From the NCBI GenBank assembly GCA_014695325.1, contig JACJNZ010000037.1, positions 102,923 through 166,922 on the forward strand: a DNA stretch of 64,000 nt, in the 5' to 3' direction. Origin of the DNA: Cyanobacteria bacterium FACHB-502 (GTDB lineage: Bacteria; Cyanobacteriota; Cyanobacteriia; Elainellales; Elainellaceae). Shown here piece after piece: positions 61,550 to 64,000 of this stretch. Position numbers and translations under genes: made by a program. Position 1 is the first letter of the stretch, and every line of letters starts with the position of its first letter. The notes beneath the pieces are model-generated. The model saw only the letters and a list, made by a program, of their open reading frames with translations. It made no database searches and was not told the origin of the DNA.

Positions 61550-63784
61550 TCATGCTGAATCAGAATCTTCTTCAATTAATGCTTTGAATCGATCGTCCGA
61601 TCGAATATTGTCAAGATCGGAGTCTGTTTTAGCCTTTTCTCGATATCCGGGGTTGAGTTCGATCGCTCGTTGTAAAGACTCGATCGCTTCATCCACGTGA
61701 TTCCACAAGGAATAACAATAGGCTTTGTTGTACCAGGCTTCGTCAGCGTCCGGTTTGTATTCGAGGGTTTTGTCCCAGGAGTCGATCGCTTCCTCGTAGC
61801 GTCCTAGATTAACCAGGACAAGACCTCGGTTGCTCCAGACTGCGTGATCGTCTGGTTTGATGTTGAGGGCTTTGTCCCAGGAGTCGATCGCTTCCTCGTA
61901 GCGTCTTAGATTAACCAAGGCAACGCCTCGGTTGTTCCAGGCTTCGTGATAGTCCCGTTTGCTTTTGAGGGCTTCGTCGTAGGACCCGATCGCTTCCTCG
62001 TAGCGTCTTAGATTAACCAGGACATTGCCTCGGTTGTTCCAGGCTTCATGATAGTCTGGTTTGCTTTTGAGGGCTTCGTCCCAGGAGTCGATCGCTTCCT
62101 CGTAGCGTCCTAGATTAACCAAGGCAATGCCTCGGTTGTACCAGGCTTCGTGATAGTCCGGTTTGCTTTTGAGGGCTTCGTCCCAGGAGTCGATCGCTTG
62201 CTGGTGCTGTCCTAGCTCAGCCAGGGCAATGCCTTTTTCAAACCAAACAAAAGCAAGCCCGAAATTGCTCCTTGCCAAAACTTCTGGATCTGTGATTGCA
62301 GGTATCAGGCGTTGCAAAATGGACAATAGCTTGCTGAACGCTTCCAGGGCTTGCGGATATCGTTTGAGTTCAGACATTGCAAAGCCAAAGCCAAAAAGCG
62401 AAGACAGCATCTCGATTGGATGTTGGTCTGCCAATTCCTGAAGCAGGCGAGACAGGGCTGGAACGTATTCCCCCACCTCTACGCGCTTATTTGCTGCCTC
62501 AATCTGTCCTTCGCTGGGGTTGAGAATGTCTTGTGCGGCAATCAGATAACACAACGTGCGGTTAATCTGCCAGCGATGCCACCAGGTAAATTGACGCGGT
62601 TGATTCCATCGGTTTGCAATGAGGACAGCCGTTGGCGCAACCGTAAACTCAGTAAGCACGACGTTGACCTGACGCAGCAGACCGATCGCAGCGTAGATGT
62701 GAGGAGCATAAGCAAGTTTCTCAGCTTCCCGATATCGCTTCTCCCAGCTTCCCTTCAGCGTCGGGGTAAAAACCTGGGTTAATGGTTCACCCGATCGCCG
62801 CGCATCCTTCAAATTCAACACCATCACCCGAAAAGTTCGATCGCTCTTTTCTGCTAACTTTTGGTAATCCTGCGGATCAGCTTCAACCGTTTGCGGATCG
62901 ACTGTGTTTTGCAGCAGTTCTACCAGCGCGATCACATCCGGTTCTGGTAATGAATACTGAGCAAATCGATCGCGCCACAGTTTTGGATACTGATCTAGCC
63001 CCAACTTTTCGAGTTCGCTGGGTTCGCCTTCCCGCTCAGGAATTGTTTCATTCCGGGCAGTCGCAATCACGCGAATTTCTTCTGGACGGCAGCCTCGGTC
63101 ATAAGCCTCCAGCAGTTCCAGCAGTCGTTCTGGCAAAGGCGACAAACCTAACTGAAGCGCATTGCCTGATTTGTCCTTGCGCCATGCTGCCTCCTGATCC
63201 AGAGGACGATTCAAATCATCAAACCAGAAGAGAATCTGTCGGTCTGTTCCAATTCGTTCGAGCGGCAATTGGCTTGGCTTCCTGATTGCCTGCCATTCCC
63301 AAGACTTTAATTTGAGAATTGTCCATCCGTCTTGATTGAAGCTGGCTGCTAGCTCTGCTGCCTCCCGTGATTTGCCGATTCCTGACTTGCCCAGAATTAA
63401 GACCGATCGCCGTTCCTTGAGCAACTGTTCCAACTCTTTTTGAACGTTTCGATCGGCATCTCGTTTCTGATAATGAATATTAAAGTCTGCAAGTGGATCG
63501 TCAGGATCATCATTATTACTGCCAATCAGTTGCCGCACAATACCTGGAGAGCGAGGAGCAATAATCTCAAACGGAAACGTATCTGGCAGTTCAACAGGCT
63601 GATGCGATTTCCTGCGGGCAAGTCGCTTTTTCAAAAAGCCAAAAACGGGTCTAAGCGGTCCAAAAAGGATTGCCAAAACTCCAAGTGCAGCCAGAATTCC
63701 AGACAAATTAGGCTCGATCGAGGCAAACCACTGCCAGACCACACCTAACAATTCTTGGAGATGTTTAAGCCAGCTTGCCGTCAT
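61550..63784 (-). CDS. Membrane-anchored P-loop NTPase with C-terminal TPR repeats
   Basis: A 744-aa protein. One hydrophobic segment near residues 30-50 (LSGILAALGVLAILFGPL) precedes a basic stretch (KKRLARRK). The NTPase domain has Walker A LILGKSGIGKSREAAEL near 130 and Walker B ILFWFDDLN near 185. A helical region spans 300-480. Six TPR units of 34 residues, most NNRGVALVNLRRYEEAIDSW-like, lie from about 505 to 720. The layout recalls STAND-type signalling NTPases. ATG 63784 chosen; an in-frame TTG lies nine codons upstream. Neighbour to an IS630-type element. No effector domain is recognised. Confidence 0.75.
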   Translation of the reverse strand: MTASWLKHLQELLGVVWQWFASIEPNLSGILAALGVLAILFGPLRPVFGFLKKRLARRKSHQPVELPDTFPFEIIAPRSPGIVRQLIGSNNDDPDDPLADFNIHYQKRDADRNVQKELEQLLKERRSVLILGKSGIGKSREAAELAASFNQDGWTILKLKSWEWQAIRKPSQLPLERIGTDRQILFWFDDLNRPLDQEAAWRKDKSGNALQLGLSPLPERLLELLEAYDRGCRPEEIRVIATARNETIPEREGEPSELEKLGLDQYPKLWRDRFAQYSLPEPDVIALVELLQNTVDPQTVEADPQDYQKLAEKSDRTFRVMVLNLKDARRSGEPLTQVFTPTLKGSWEKRYREAEKLAYAPHIYAAIGLLRQVNVVLTEFTVAPTAVLIANRWNQPRQFTWWHRWQINRTLCYLIAAQDILNPSEGQIEAANKRVEVGEYVPALSRLLQELADQHPIEMLSSLFGFGFAMSELKRYPQALEAFSKLLSILQRLIPAITDPEVLARSNFGLAFVWFEKGIALAELGQHQQAIDSWDEALKSKPDYHEAWYNRGIALVNLGRYEEAIDSWDEALKSKPDYHEAWNNRGNVLVNLRRYEEAIGSYDEALKSKRDYHEAWNNRGVALVNLRRYEEAIDSWDKALNIKPDDHAVWSNRGLVLVNLGRYEEAIDSWDKTLEYKPDADEAWYNKAYCYSLWNHVDEAIESLQRAIELNPGYREKAKTDSDLDNIRSDDRFKALIEEDSDSA
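61760..62215. repeat. 102-bp tandem repeats encoding the TPR array
   Basis: TCGATCGCTTCCTCGTAGCG recurs near 61783, 61885, 61987 and 62089, a 102-bp period (34 codons), with high DNA-level identity; the fifth unit at 62191 has diverged. Confidence 0.9.
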
Positions 63785-63960
63785 CACCCCTGCTACCGCC
63801 GCATTGACCAAATTCTAACCGCTTCAGCAAAACTAGAAGCGACTGTTAATCGTCGAAGCTTGATTTCCCAGGCAGAAATCCCAATGTTTTACAGCAGTTT
63901 TTAGGTAATTAGCCCCTTTTCTATTAAGCTAACGAGTGGACAATCTATCAAGTTGGTGAA

Positions 63961-64000
63961 ATGCCTGTCGCTTACTCAACGGATTTACGCACTCGTGTAA
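63961..64000 (+). CDS. IS630-family transposase, 5' end only
   Basis: The frame begins ATGCCTGTCGCTTACTCA and encodes MPVAYSTDLRTRV, close to the MPxxYSxDLRxKV start of IS630-type transposases. It is cut by the window edge after 13 codons. The inverted terminal repeat should lie in the 63900-63960 stretch but cannot be set without the other end. Confidence 0.6.
   Translation, partial: MPVAYSTDLRTRV

Noticed and set aside
1..64000. CRISPR array, prophage or rRNA operon
   Set aside because: No regularly spaced identical repeats with unique spacers, no phage structural genes and no rRNA sequence were recognised.

Overview
The window is 64 kb of a cyanobacterial chromosome. The HIP1 octamer GCGATCGC and its GATCG core recur throughout. 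Several genes belong to families limited to oxygenic phototrophs: a high-light-inducible protein, NdhS, a CRR7-like protein, Ftn2/ARC6 and DUF1825. The overall style suggests a filamentous, Leptolyngbya-like organism, but that is an inference. There is no rRNA, CRISPR array or convincing tRNA.

Layout. 1-1.35 kb: C-terminal part of a beta-helix/RTX secreted protein. 1.36-7.6 kb (minus): polyphosphate kinase 2, a MATE exporter, an AEC permease and the divisome protein Ftn2/ARC6. 8.8-13.5 kb: pyruvate dehydrogenase E1-alpha behind a 1.1 kb leader rich in direct repeats, a CRR7-like protein, a small zinc-ribbon protein, a DUF922 putative metallopeptidase, a HAS-barrel protein and NdhS. 13.6-16.8 kb (minus): RodA, an Mrp-type Fe-S/P-loop protein and an SRPBCC-like protein. 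17.1-20.7 kb (minus): a tight operon of two DevC permeases, DevA and a YbjN-like protein, with no DevB. 20.9-28.6 kb: a CDF-type transporter with an altered metal site, a Cu-type P1B ATPase, membrane proteins, HisA and a basic-tailed protein. 28.9-30.6 kb: an AAA+ protein resembling contractile-injection-system ATPases but without the acidic Walker B residues. 30.8-31.9 kb: prfB with its programmed +1 frameshift.

32.0-34.8 kb is the most accessory-looking part. All its genes are small and on the minus strand: an RHH-like protein, a GIY-YIG nuclease, a frameshifted adhesin-E-like gene, a DUF1152 protein and an unknown 92-aa protein. The DUF1152 gene is bracketed by a 9-bp inverted repeat and followed by an imperfect palindrome with an unpaired base, much like an integron attC site. 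Two tandem hairpins with a compensated stem change close this region.

35.0-47.3 kb: core metabolism and housekeeping (VOC protein, AcnB, universal stress protein, phosphoglycerate kinase, BtuF-like protein, HliP, DUF1825, SppA, AsnRS). 48-54.8 kb: an NfeD-like OB-fold protein, an anchored unknown, then a co-directional stress-type cluster (SDR, SRPBCC, two tandem zinc alcohol dehydrogenases, exported acidic protein). 55-61.5 kb: acetoacetate-decarboxylase-like protein, PHP phosphoesterase, RarA fused to a methyltransferase-like domain and overlapping a convergent cupin gene, and a small RTX protein. 61.5-64 kb: a membrane-anchored P-loop NTPase with near-identical TPR repeats, then the first codons of an IS630-type transposase at the edge.

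A pattern across the whole window is the number of short tandem duplications in spacers (mostly two or three copies of an 11-20 bp unit, each locus with its own sequence), alongside a dispersed hairpin of the form AAAGTCCCCCA-n-GGGGGATTTAGG.
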